Shown here: positions 51,091 through 59,652 of the stretch, piece by piece
Position numbering within the stretch: the first letter of the stretch is position 1
How the letters are laid out: each line of letters starts with the position of its first letter
Assembly (NCBI RefSeq): GCF_009807035.1
Contig: NZ_WUBI01000003.1
Location: 124,001 to 188,000 of the forward strand
Direction of reading: 5' to 3'
DNA length: 64,000 nucleotides
From: Paenibacillus dendrobii
Lineage (GTDB): Bacteria > Bacillota > Bacilli > Paenibacillales > Paenibacillaceae
Program-made: the position numbers and the translations under genes
The notes under the pieces: generated by a model
Seen by the model: the letters and a program-made list of their open reading frames with translations, nothing else
What the model was told of the DNA's origin: nothing
Databases searched by the model: none

Positions 51091-52665
51091 TTACGACTCA
51101 CTCCCCATGTCACGGATCGTTTGCAAGGAGGAATCCCAACGCCATCTTGGACAACGCCCTTGCAAATGGACCCCGCCATACCATGCATCCAATCCTTTCT
51201 TTTGGGTCCAGTCCTGGTTACCTTCCATAACGTCTCTCCCCAGCTCCGTCAAAGCAGAAGTGCTATTTCGAAGCAGGATCGAAGAATCGTTATAAGCCGG
51301 AAACGCCTGCAGGCCGCTGATTTGCAGCAGAGGATATGGTTCCTGTGACATTTTCATTAGAATATGCCAGTACTCCAAATCCCCCATGCCTAACACGTGA
51401 AGCTTATTTCCCACATGTTCGAACAACGCTTGCGGAGCGTGTATTCCGGCATCGACCATCTCCAGCGTGGTTTGCTCTACGATGCCAAGTCCATTACAGG
51501 TAGATGGAAAGCGCGATAAATGCATCTGGAAAGCATCATGAGCAAACGGCAGCGCGGACGTATCTTCCCTTAGCAATTGCTGTAGTCGTCCCGGATCTTG
51601 CGAAGTGTATGCTTCCCAAAATAATCGGCCCACGTTCAGCTCCTTAGCTCCAATCGACTTCCATGTGCCTGACAAAGTTTCCATCTGTGCCCGCGAGAGC
51701 TGCCCAAGTCCCCTAAACAACTCGATTCCCGGATACTCGCCGATGCATAATAAACTCAGCTTCGCGTTTTGCAGCGGATGCTCCGAGAACCAATAGAGTA
51801 AGAAGCTCAGCATGGTCTGATCGAACAGATCATGCTCAAACCAACATACAATTTCGTCGTACCGGTCCGAATCAGCCAAAATCTTCTCTTGCATTTCACA
51901 ACTCTGTATATATTCTTCTGGCGGAATCCCAAGCGTCTGTTCAAGGTAATCCGCCCGGACGGAACGATTGTCCGCTTCAGAAGCATTCAATGTTGCGGGA
52001 CCATGCGGATAAACCTCCCGCCACACGAGAACATCGCCTTGCACAATGCCCTTTCGCAGCTTCTCCGCCACCGAATCCCCGTTTACGATATGAAGCACAC
52101 CTTTTCCCCCTTCGTACAAATGGTTGAACACGGAAATGACGTCAGCCACGGGAAGCGCACTTTTCAGCTTGCGGCGGGCATCAAACAGCCGTTTTTTCAG
52201 CACCGGAACCGAAGCCCCCAGAAATCCGGAAATCTCTTGCAGGGAATACCCCTGAAGATAAAATAATTGAACGGCTATCCTCATATTGGGCGTTAATTGT
52301 GCGATGGAATCATGTACCAGCTGCTGAACTTCTCTTTTCTCAATCATATCGGATACGCTCATGGGGGATTCTGCCGATTCCGCTACGTCGTCATAAGGTA
52401 CGGCCAGGTACGGCTTACGGCGGATGATCCGGTAACACTGCCGCACCACGATCGCTTTGAACCACCCTGGAAAAGCTTCGATGGCTCGTAGTTTGCCCAA
52501 ATGCAGAAAGGCTTCCGTAAAAGCTTCCTGAACGGCATCTTCCGCCAATTGAAAATCATGCAGCTTTTCGTACGCCACCGCATTCGCCATCCCTGCATAA
52601 TGCCGAACGATATGTTCAAAGGCCTGCCGGTCCCCTTGCTTTGCCTCTTCAATATACTGAAGCAT
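51091..52665 (-). CDS. ECF-like sigma factor fused to a DUF1835 domain
   Basis: A 524-residue fusion. Residues 1-165 form an ECF-type sigma factor: region 2 (FEHIVRHYAGMANAVAYEKL ... AEDAVQEAFTEAFLHL, AFPGWFKAIVVRQCYRIIR) and region 4 (QLTPNMRIAVQLFYLQGYSL ... LKKRLFDARRKL). From about 180 a DUF1835-type domain starts (VLHIVNGDSVAEKLRKG, then GDVLVWREVYPHGP) and continues with a C-terminal DUF3658-like part. In Bacillales such long sigma proteins with sensor-like tails are thought to carry their own control. The target promoters are not visible. GGGAGGGAAGGGC precedes the ATG. No anti-sigma gene adjoins it. Confidence 0.85.
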   Translation of the reverse strand: MLQYIEEAKQGDRQAFEHIVRHYAGMANAVAYEKLHDFQLAEDAVQEAFTEAFLHLGKLRAIEAFPGWFKAIVVRQCYRIIRRKPYLAVPYDDVAESAESPMSVSDMIEKREVQQLVHDSIAQLTPNMRIAVQLFYLQGYSLQEISGFLGASVPVLKKRLFDARRKLKSALPVADVISVFNHLYEGGKGVLHIVNGDSVAEKLRKGIVQGDVLVWREVYPHGPATLNASEADNRSVRADYLEQTLGIPPEEYIQSCEMQEKILADSDRYDEIVCWFEHDLFDQTMLSFLLYWFSEHPLQNAKLSLLCIGEYPGIELFRGLGQLSRAQMETLSGTWKSIGAKELNVGRLFWEAYTSQDPGRLQQLLREDTSALPFAHDAFQMHLSRFPSTCNGLGIVEQTTLEMVDAGIHAPQALFEHVGNKLHVLGMGDLEYWHILMKMSQEPYPLLQISGLQAFPAYNDSSILLRNSTSALTELGRDVMEGNQDWTQKKGLDAWYGGVHLQGRCPRWRWDSSLQTIRDMGSES

Positions 52666-52898
52666 GCCCTTCCCTCCCTTCTTCCGTATTACAACTAAGT
52701 GCCAATGTAGCCCTCAAAGGTTACCTGCATGAATCAAAGTCATTTCTCCAAACAAACCTGTCATACAAGAGTATACGAAAAAAGGGGCTACTCCGCCGCC
52801 TTTATTACTCGCTCATCCCAAGGTTAGCGGCTTCAAAATGCACGTTGAACGCCAAAAACAGCCGAATCGACATCGGATCCGGCTGGTCTTGGATCATG

Positions 52899-53819
52899 CT
52901 AGTACAGCGGCAGCGCCTCTTGTTTCAGCCCCGTAAAAATATCGCCGGATTGCTTGAAGAAAGCACCACTCAATCGATAATAAGCATCTCCCATCGACAC
53001 GACTTGTAGATCGGGAATGATATACATGGCCATGTCGGTTCCGTCCTTGAGATTGAACTTCAATTGATACGATTTCCCTTGGGATTGCGCCTCGGCAATG
53101 GCCTCGTATTCTTTATTGCTTAAATCAGCCATTTTAGCATCGTACAGCCCCTTAACGATAGACTCTACGGAAGCATGATCCGTAACTTTCTTCAGCACGT
53201 CGTCCCCCACATGATTTAGAATATGGATGTCTTTCGTATCCTCTTTCAGGTTAGACATATCCAAATAATCCTTGGCAGTGATCGCGGAATCATTAACCTT
53301 CGCCACGATTTCCGCCAGATAATAGTTTTGTTCATACTTTACCGCAATGCGGAAATGGGATGGATATCCCGGGATTTCATACAGCTTTCCGCCAACGGCG
53401 AACGTCGCGGCATAATCCTTTTCAGCAACGTTCTTCGCATTGTTTTTTTCACCGTTCTGCCCGATACCGCTAGCCATATCCCAATCCAATGTTCCAAGCG
53501 ATATTACCGGTTCCGCTCCTGTGAACTTAAATTGAGCCCCATCGCTGACAAATGCATATCGATACCCGTTGTAATTTAGAATTTTCCTGATTCCGGTTGG
53601 GGAAGCGGACGGCGTCTGCTGCGAAATCTGCGGCGAAGCAGGCAGCGTCATGTGGGGGAATTTATAAATAACCAATCCTAACACCAGTGCGACGCAGGCT
53701 GCGATCGATCCCCATCGGGTATAGTAGCTTTTCTTATTCATTCGTTTCGCTGTGGCGGCTTTTTCGATGAGATGGCCGTCTACGCTGCCGATAACTTTAA
53801 AGAATTCTCTATTATTCAT
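52899..53819 (-). CDS. Membrane-anchored anti-sigma-like protein
   Basis: A 306-residue protein with a short cytoplasmic N terminus (residues 1-34), one membrane helix (about 35-53, WGSIAACVALVLGLVIYKF) and a large outer domain with no family that I recognise. It is translated from an ATGA overlap with the sigma factor gene upstream, the usual arrangement of a sigma factor and its membrane-bound inhibitor. No zinc anti-sigma (HxxxCxxC) motif is present. The role as anti-sigma or as sensor is inferred. Confidence 0.7.
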   Translation of the reverse strand: MNNREFFKVIGSVDGHLIEKAATAKRMNKKSYYTRWGSIAACVALVLGLVIYKFPHMTLPASPQISQQTPSASPTGIRKILNYNGYRYAFVSDGAQFKFTGAEPVISLGTLDWDMASGIGQNGEKNNAKNVAEKDYAATFAVGGKLYEIPGYPSHFRIAVKYEQNYYLAEIVAKVNDSAITAKDYLDMSNLKEDTKDIHILNHVGDDVLKKVTDHASVESIVKGLYDAKMADLSNKEYEAIAEAQSQGKSYQLKFNLKDGTDMAMYIIPDLQVVSMGDAYYRLSGAFFKQSGDIFTGLKQEALPLY

Positions 53820-54373
53820 AGGACATAACCTTCTTTCTTCAGGTAGTTATGGAGTTTCTTCCGTGTTCTGAAAAGGACCGATTTGGTCTTGCTTTCGCTG
53901 ATGGAAAATCGCGAGGCGATATCCGCCATTGAATCGGAGTACCAGTACCGCCGCAAAAAAATGTTTCGATGATCTTCCTTCATGCTCTCCAAGAATTTGC
54001 TTATGGCCCCTGCCATTTGTTCTTCCTCATACTTGCTTTCAACGTTGTCTGTAGAGGACAAGCAGTCGTTTAATTCATCAAGTATCATCTCGAATTCTTT
54101 ACTGCGCTTTCGGGCCGTATAATAATCGAACCGGTTCAAAGCGATATTCCGCGTGATCCTCCCCAGAAAAGACGACAGTTTGTCAGGAGACTTCGGCGGG
54201 ATCGCCTCCCACGCCCCCAGAAAGGCATCATTCACGCATTCTTCCGAATCTTCTGCGTTGGACAGAATATTATGGGCAATCCGGGTACAATAATGCCTGT
54301 ATTTTTTGGATGTTTCTTCTATCGCTCTTTCATTGCGCGCAAAGTACAGCTGTATGATTTCTCGATCTTCCAC
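53816..54373 (-). CDS. ECF RNA polymerase sigma factor
   Basis: A 185-residue sigma factor: region 2 at about 15-85 (YRHYCTRIAHNILSNAEDSE, VNDAFLGAWEAIPP) and region 4 at about 120-175 (FLESMKEDHRNIFLRRYWYS then SISESKTKSVLFRTRKKL). The start is placed at GTG 54373 because GGAAGTGATGGA precedes it and MEDREIIQLYFARNE is the usual N terminus of this group; a GTG at 54409 is also in frame. It probably works with the membrane partner encoded directly after it. Confidence 0.88.
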   Translation of the reverse strand: MEDREIIQLYFARNERAIEETSKKYRHYCTRIAHNILSNAEDSEECVNDAFLGAWEAIPPKSPDKLSSFLGRITRNIALNRFDYYTARKRSKEFEMILDELNDCLSSTDNVESKYEEEQMAGAISKFLESMKEDHRNIFLRRYWYSDSMADIASRFSISESKTKSVLFRTRKKLHNYLKKEGYVL

Positions 54374-54575
54374 TCCATCACTTCCGTTCGGTTTGATTAA
54401 GGCCTTCACTTATAAAGTAGGAAAAGAAGCGTTCGGGTTGCAAAAATTCACTATTTTCTATGTATGTCCATCATCTTAAGCTTCGACATCCGGCGCCGTT
54501 AATATGATATTCTGCACCAGCGGTTCATCGTCGCTACAACGAAATCGAATCGCTTCGGTGATACCCCGCCCAACG

Positions 54576-54618
54576 CAAAAAACACTTACCGCTGCATTTC
54601 TCCGCAGCAGCAAGTGTA
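54576..54618 (-). terminator. Terminator after the ferredoxin reductase gene
   Basis: Read leftward, an imperfect stem (ACACTTGCTGC with GCAGCGGTAAGTGT) is followed by TTTTTTGCG, 24 bp beyond the stop codon. Confidence 0.65.
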
Positions 54619-54641
54619 TGATTGTTGTGGGACGCCTCCTT

Positions 54642-55676
54642 TTACTCCTCCACGACGCCCAGAGCCCTGTTTTTCTCTTTGAAACGGTCGTTATGGGAGG
54701 ACACGTACGCCATGCGCGGCGCCTCCGGGTCCATGAACAGCTTCGCGCTGTTGACCGCGAGCACCGCATCCGCGAAGGCTCCCGCGATCAAATTCACTTT
54801 GCTATCGTAATGCGCAAAGTCTCCGGCGGCATAAATGCCCGGGATGTTGGTTTCGAGCTTGCCGTTTACGTATACGTTCCAATCGTCCATTTGCAGTCCC
54901 CACCGGTTGATTCCTGTAAAATCGGACATTAATCCGTGATTGACGATAACCGCATCCACTTCGAGCACATCGGTGGCTCCCGTCTCCATGTGGCTGACCT
55001 CAACGCTGCCAATCGTTTGCCCGTCCTGGCTGTTCAGTTGCGTCAAGGCATACGGTGTTCTGACGTCAGCCCGCGATTTCATCCGCTCCACATGCTTCTC
55101 ATGGCCGCCGAACCGGTCTCGGCGATGTACAACGGTGACGCTCTCGGCGATCGACTCCAACTCGTTCGCCCAATCGACCGCCGTGTTGCCGCCGCCGGAG
55201 ATGACCACGCGTTTCCCGCGAAACGGCTCCAGCTCCTGCACGACATAGTGCAGGTTCGTAATTTCATACCGATCGGCACCTTCGATATCCAGCTTCGCCA
55301 TACGAAGGATGCCGCGGCCCAGCGCCAGAATCACGGTGCGCGTCCAATGCTTGTCGCCCGTAGAGGATTCGAGCACATATGTACCGTCCTCAAGGGCTTC
55401 AAGCCCGGTAATATGCTGTCCGAACGCGAGCGTCGGATCGAAGAGCTGGGCCTGCTTCGCCAGCTGCCCGATCAGCTCCCCGCAAACGATCGGCGCAAAG
55501 CCGCCCACATCCCATAGCATTTTCTCCGGATATACGAGCATGCGTCCGCCAAGTTCTTCTCTCGCATCGATGAGTTTCGTCTTCAGGTTCCGCATACCGC
55601 TGTAAAAGGCCGCATACATCCCCGCCGGCCCGCCGCCGATAATCGTAACGTCAAACAATTCCAATGGTTCTGACAT
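54642..55676 (-). CDS. Ferredoxin/flavodoxin-NADP+ reductase (thioredoxin reductase-like type)
   Basis: A 344-residue FAD/NAD(P) enzyme: FAD motif TIIGGGPAGMYAAFYSG (about 10-27), NADPH motif VVISGGGNTAVDWANEL (about 160-176) and the second FAD motif GIYAAGDFAHYDSK near 280. The CxxC of thioredoxin reductase is absent, so it is of the YumC-like type that reduces ferredoxin or flavodoxin. A Fur-type site upstream suggests that it supplies electrons for iron release from siderophores when iron is short. Confidence 0.88.
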   Translation of the reverse strand: MSEPLELFDVTIIGGGPAGMYAAFYSGMRNLKTKLIDAREELGGRMLVYPEKMLWDVGGFAPIVCGELIGQLAKQAQLFDPTLAFGQHITGLEALEDGTYVLESSTGDKHWTRTVILALGRGILRMAKLDIEGADRYEITNLHYVVQELEPFRGKRVVISGGGNTAVDWANELESIAESVTVVHRRDRFGGHEKHVERMKSRADVRTPYALTQLNSQDGQTIGSVEVSHMETGATDVLEVDAVIVNHGLMSDFTGINRWGLQMDDWNVYVNGKLETNIPGIYAAGDFAHYDSKVNLIAGAFADAVLAVNSAKLFMDPEAPRMAYVSSHNDRFKEKNRALGVVEE

Positions 55677-55719
55677 TTCAAACCCTCCTATATGTTAATG
55701 TTCCGGTAATCGAAACTAT

Positions 55720-55734
55720 TGATATTCATTCTCA
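55720..55734 (-). promoter_or_regulatory. Fur box before the reductase gene
   Basis: On the minus strand TGAGAATGAATATCA matches the 7-1-7 Fur motif TGATAATNATTATCA at all but two positions. It lies 44 bp before the start codon. Confidence 0.65.
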
Positions 55735-55912
55735 ATTACATATAAGTTATTTTATCCCTGCCGATCCCTTCCCTACAATGCACAAACAAGGCGGAAACTT
55801 TGCACAAAATCGGCCTCGGGGCTAAATTTTCGGGCGGTTTGTACAAAATCAATGCAGCTTTTTCTCTTTGTCCATTGAGGCATGAACGGACATTCGCTAT
55901 GATGATTTCATT

Positions 55913-55931
55913 GATAATGATTATCATTATT
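55913..55931 (+). promoter_or_regulatory. Fur box before the siderophore-binding protein gene
   Basis: GATAATGATTATCATTATT matches the classical 19-base Fur box at 18 of 19 positions. It lies 38 bp before the lipoprotein start codon. Confidence 0.9.
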
Positions 55932-55968
55932 ATGCATAGTTAACAACATTTTATATGGGGGAAATCAC

Positions 55969-56979
55969 ATGAATCACACAAGAAAAATATCCGTCCTCAG
56001 CATGACGGCGGCAATGAGCTTCCTGCTGATGGCTTGCACCGGCCAACAGGAAAGCCCAACTTCAACTTCGTCGTCCGCTCCGCCTGCCTCATCCGCTGCT
56101 ACAAGCCAATCTTCCGAAACAACAGCGGCGAAGGAGGCCGATGCAGGCGCTACGCGTTCCTATACCGATTATATGGGTCACGCTGTAAACATCCCTACGT
56201 CGCCACAGCGGGTTATTTTCGCAGGTGAAACGTTCAGCGACGTGCTTGCCCTTGGCGTTCAGGCCGTCGGTTCCGATTCAGGCACCATGAAGGGAAGCGT
56301 GTACGAAGACAAGCTGACCGGTGTCGAGGACGTGGGCTTTCCCATCAATCTGGAAAAAACACTGAATCTGAGTCCGGATGTCATTCTGGTTGCGAATACC
56401 GATGAAGCGGCTTACCAGCAGCTGGCCAAGATCGCGCCGACCCTCATGTTCGATACCTTCGCGCCGCTGGAAGAAAGGCTGCCCCTGCTCGGTGACATTC
56501 TGGGAAAAAAAGAACAGGCAAAGCAGTGGGTCGCAGATTATCAGGTGCAGGAAAAGGCCATGTGGAAAGCCTTGCAGCAAGCGGGCATCAAGCAGGGGGA
56601 AACGGCGTCCGTGTTTACGTACTATCCGGGGGACCGGCTGTTCGTCATGGCAAAGACGGGGCTTTCCCAAATCCTGTATCAGCCTGACGGATTCAAACCG
56701 ACGCCGAAAATCCAGGAAGTTCTCCAAGAAGACGTCGGCTTTAAACAAATCCCGCTCGAAGCGCTGCCCCAATTCGCGGGAGACCGGATTTTCATTTTGA
56801 CTCCCGTAGCCAAAGAAGCACAGGATTCAACGGATGCCATGCTGAAAAGCGCATTATGGCAGAACATCCCGGCGGTCAAACAAGGGCATGTATATACTAT
56901 CGACATTCTGAAATCGGGAAGCGATGCGTTAACAAGACAATGGCTGCTTCAGAAGCTCCCGGAAATCATGGCAAAATAA
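55969..56979 (+). CDS. Iron-siderophore binding lipoprotein
   Basis: A 336-residue lipoprotein: lipobox LLMACTG (Cys near residue 23), a Ser/Thr/Ala-rich linker to about 60, then a siderophore-binding fold (DYMGHAVNIPTSPQRVIFAG ... NLSPDVILVANTDEAAYQQL ... LPQFAGDRIFILTP). It should capture ferric siderophore at the cell surface for an ABC importer, but no permease or ATPase gene is adjacent. Its binding domain is clearly related to the C-terminal half of the regulator encoded next. Regulated by a near-perfect Fur box. Confidence 0.9.
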   Translation: MNHTRKISVLSMTAAMSFLLMACTGQQESPTSTSSSAPPASSAATSQSSETTAAKEADAGATRSYTDYMGHAVNIPTSPQRVIFAGETFSDVLALGVQAVGSDSGTMKGSVYEDKLTGVEDVGFPINLEKTLNLSPDVILVANTDEAAYQQLAKIAPTLMFDTFAPLEERLPLLGDILGKKEQAKQWVADYQVQEKAMWKALQQAGIKQGETASVFTYYPGDRLFVMAKTGLSQILYQPDGFKPTPKIQEVLQEDVGFKQIPLEALPQFAGDRIFILTPVAKEAQDSTDAMLKSALWQNIPAVKQGHVYTIDILKSGSDALTRQWLLQKLPEIMAK

Positions 56980-57060
56980 CGGCCCATCCATGATCTCCCC
57001 TTTTGCGCATGAAATAGCTTCTTCCCTTTGACGAATATATGTTATAGTATATTCAAAAGT

Positions 57061-57079
57061 GATAATGATTCTCATTATC
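57061..57079 (+). promoter_or_regulatory. Fur box before the AraC-SBP fusion gene
   Basis: GATAATGATTCTCATTATC is a near-perfect 19-base Fur palindrome (18 of 19). It lies only 22 bp before the start codon, so bound Fur would cover the start of transcription. Confidence 0.9.
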
Positions 57080-57101
57080 ATATGAAGAAGGTGATTCACA
57101 T

Positions 57102-58760
57102 ATGCCTGATCAGAGGTCATCGGTTCCGCTGCAATCATTATGCTTTCACTTGAAGGATATCGAACTTCTGGACATGCCTGTCGGCTGGACTTCGGGTTCT
57201 CAAACTGCCGTCTTGCATACCTTGCTCGTATTCGCCAGGGGCAGCGGTTGTCTTCATACGGATCGGCGCATGCTGCGTTTCTCACCCGAGCAGTGCTACC
57301 TGCTGTCGCCGGATATGCCATTTCGGTTGGAAAATGAATACGACGAAGCGCTTCGTTGCTACCGAATGACCTTTCAGGTCATTGAAGTGAGTGATCGGCA
57401 GTATAGCCCGTATGCGGGCGAGCTATTTCCCGGACGCATCGAAGCCGCAGCTTACCCCTTCTCGCGCCTGCTCCGCATGATCCAGTCCCTGCATACCGGC
57501 GGAGTGGATACGGAAGCTGACGGAGTGCAGCGGAACATACGGTTTCAAGAGCTGATGGGCTTTCTACTGGAACAGAATTTGCAAGCCGAGCCGACGCTTA
57601 CGCCTGTGCAAGCCGTGAAAAATACGATCCGGTACATGCACGATCACTATATGCATCAACATATAACCGTTCAATATCTCGCGCAGCTGGCTCATCTGAC
57701 GACCTGGCGGTATACCCCGATCTTTCAAAGAATAACGGGCAAGAAGCCGCTGCATTATTTGACCGAGCTTCGCATTAACCGCTCCAAGGAACTGCTGCTG
57801 CATACCCAGGAGCCTCTGCGTCACATCGCCCATGAGGTCGGCTTTGCGGACGAGTACTATTTCAACCGCCGTTTTCGCCATATTACGGGCTTGACGCCCA
57901 AACAGTATGCGCGCCAAATGAAACGAAGTAAGCGAATCCGCGACTGGACGGGGCATGAAGTGGACATTCCCGCGTCGCCGGAGCGCATCGTCTACTACGG
58001 GGAAACGTTCGGAGATTTGCTGGCGCTGGGCATTCAGCCGGTCGGCAGCGACAATCCCGGTTCCGCGCCTCGCCCGCTGGCCCAGGAAACCTTGCCGCAG
58101 GTTCATGATATCGGTTATCCGTTCAACGCCGACAAAACGATGGCGCTAAAGCCCGATCTCATCATTTTCGCGAACGCGGATGAAAAGCAATACCGATGGG
58201 TGTCCAAAATCGCCCCCACCGTGACGTTCAACTCGTATGCCCCCTTGGAGCAGCGGATGCAGGTGCTTGGGCGAATGCTCGGAAGAAAAAGCGAGGCCCA
58301 GCGCTGGCTTGACGCATACGGGGCCAAAGCGCAGGCTATGTGGTCCCGCATGCAAGGCCACATTCGGCCGGGGGAAACCGCTTCGGTCTTGATCTATGAT
58401 CGCGGCGGCCGTTTGTTTGTCATGGGAGTGGCCGGACTCTCCTCGAGCCTCTATCATCCCTCGGGGTTTAAGCCGACGGAGCCCGTTGGATTAATGCTCG
58501 CCGATGGCTTGGGGTATGCGGAAATATCGCCGAGGAGACTACACGAGTATGCCGGTGACCGCATTTTCATGCTTCTATCTGCGGAACCTGCTTCACGTCA
58601 AGCAGCCGCATCAATGATGGAATCCCCTCTGTGGCGCAGCCTTCCAGCGGCACAAAGCGGCCAGGTATATGTCATTGAGGCGGAGAAATGGAACTACGGG
58701 GATGCATTTACACGGGAACAGCTGCTGGAATGGCTGCCCCGGTTGTTGTCACGGACTTGA
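57102..58760 (+). CDS. AraC-family regulator fused to a siderophore-binding domain (Btr-like)
   Basis: A 552-residue fusion. N-terminal cupin-like part (about 1-150), AraC double helix-turn-helix (about 165-275; YLAQLAHLTTWRYTPIFQRI and HIAHEVGFADEYYFNRRFRH), then a siderophore-binding domain (about 285-552; DWTGHEVDIPASPERIVYYG ... LKPDLIIFANADEKQYRWVS). Bacillus Btr (YbbB) has this layout and activates siderophore uptake when it binds the ferric siderophore in the cytoplasm. Here it probably activates the lipoprotein gene and a distant importer. The ATG follows AAGAAGGTGATTCACAT, and a Fur box overlaps the promoter. Confidence 0.92.
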   Translation: MPDQRSSVPLQSLCFHLKDIELLDMPVGWTSGSQTAVLHTLLVFARGSGCLHTDRRMLRFSPEQCYLLSPDMPFRLENEYDEALRCYRMTFQVIEVSDRQYSPYAGELFPGRIEAAAYPFSRLLRMIQSLHTGGVDTEADGVQRNIRFQELMGFLLEQNLQAEPTLTPVQAVKNTIRYMHDHYMHQHITVQYLAQLAHLTTWRYTPIFQRITGKKPLHYLTELRINRSKELLLHTQEPLRHIAHEVGFADEYYFNRRFRHITGLTPKQYARQMKRSKRIRDWTGHEVDIPASPERIVYYGETFGDLLALGIQPVGSDNPGSAPRPLAQETLPQVHDIGYPFNADKTMALKPDLIIFANADEKQYRWVSKIAPTVTFNSYAPLEQRMQVLGRMLGRKSEAQRWLDAYGAKAQAMWSRMQGHIRPGETASVLIYDRGGRLFVMGVAGLSSSLYHPSGFKPTEPVGLMLADGLGYAEISPRRLHEYAGDRIFMLLSAEPASRQAAASMMESPLWRSLPAAQSGQVYVIEAEKWNYGDAFTREQLLEWLPRLLSRT

Positions 58761-58786
58761 AAACCGTTGGATTAAATATGGGCAAT

Positions 58787-59233
58787 TCATTTAACAGCAG
58801 ATAGCTTCATATGCAGCAAAGGGAACGGCTTGCCCATCCCATCGAGCGGAGACCGCCCAACTACCTCGAAACCCTGATGCAGATAGAACCCCACGGCTTG
58901 AGGATTCTGTTCGTTCACATCCAGCTCCGTCGCGCCTAAAATTGTGACTGCATACTGCAGGAGTTTCTTGCCGATTCCTTGCCCGCGTGCAGTCGGCGCG
59001 ATAAATAGCATCTCAATCTTTCCCTCGGCAACGCCGATAAAGCCCTGAATCTTGCCATCCTCATTCCTAAAAGCATACAGCCTAACGGCATAAAAATATT
59101 CGTTGCGTACTTGCGGGCGCAACCACCTAATATCTGATTCTTGCAAGAAGTCATGGGTCGCCCTGACGGATGTTTCCCATACCTCGATCAGCTCGTCGAA
59201 ATCGCTTTTACCCGGTTCAAAAATAGGGCTCAT
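58787..59233 (-). CDS. GNAT-family N-acetyltransferase
   Basis: A 148-residue enzyme. The acetyl-CoA loop is IAPTARGQGIGKKLLQYAV (about residues 78-96), followed by ATELDVNEQNPQAVGFYLHQ and GFEVVGRSPLDGMGKPFPLL, as in YjaB-like GNAT proteins. It transfers an acetyl group to an unknown amine. It stands alone, convergent to the AraC-SBP gene with 26 bp between the stops. Confidence 0.87.
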   Translation of the reverse strand: MSPIFEPGKSDFDELIEVWETSVRATHDFLQESDIRWLRPQVRNEYFYAVRLYAFRNEDGKIQGFIGVAEGKIEMLFIAPTARGQGIGKKLLQYAVTILGATELDVNEQNPQAVGFYLHQGFEVVGRSPLDGMGKPFPLLHMKLSAVK

Positions 59234-59331
59234 ACTCTGCTACCGCCTTCCAGTTCGATGAAATATTTTCTAGTGTAATCAATCTTCGCTCGGATTAGCA
59301 TAACACGGATGGTTTAATCGAGTTAACCTGG

Positions 59332-59371
59332 ACGAAAAAACAGTTGGATCATCATCCGGCTGTTTTTTCGT
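59332..59371. other. Orphan terminator-like hairpin
   Basis: ACGAAAAAACAG (59332-59343) pairs with CTGTTTTTTCGT (59360-59371), giving a stem with A- and T-tracts on both sides. It lies inside the 419-bp gap 59234-59652 upstream of both flanking genes, so it does not end a visible gene. The rest of the gap before the ger promoter shows nothing I can name. Confidence 0.5.
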
Positions 59372-59545
59372 TTCTCCAGTGAAGTATCATCTTACTTGCT
59401 CCTTTGCCCTTCCTAAACATCACCCGTGTTCAGGTCAGGTACGGTCGTTCCGGAACCAGCGGGCCTTCGTGTTACTCAAGTTCGTTCCGAAGATCATTCC
59501 ATTTACAGCGGAGAAAATCCGGACTTTATAAAACCCATGGTGAAA

Positions 59546-59576
59546 TGAATGGTAACTTCCTGTTATTGACATAATA
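59546..59576 (+). promoter_or_regulatory. Candidate forespore sigma-G/F promoter of the ger operon
   Basis: TGAATG (59546-59551) and CATAATA (59570-59576) with an 18-bp spacer fit the sigma-G consensus (TGMATA, CATWHTA). The start of RNA would be near 59583, 70 bp before gerA, as expected for germinant receptor genes expressed in the forespore. Confidence 0.6.
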
Positions 59577-59652
59577 ACAGCCAGGGGGAATTTGGAATGG
59601 TTCCAATAAAAAGGATACTCTTATACATGAATAGTCAGGGGGAGTTCAGTTG

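Noticed and set aside
55736..55927. A 63-codon minus-strand frame between the reductase and the lipoprotein gene
   Set aside because: It starts inside a Fur box and covers the promoter region of both genes; no ribosome site.
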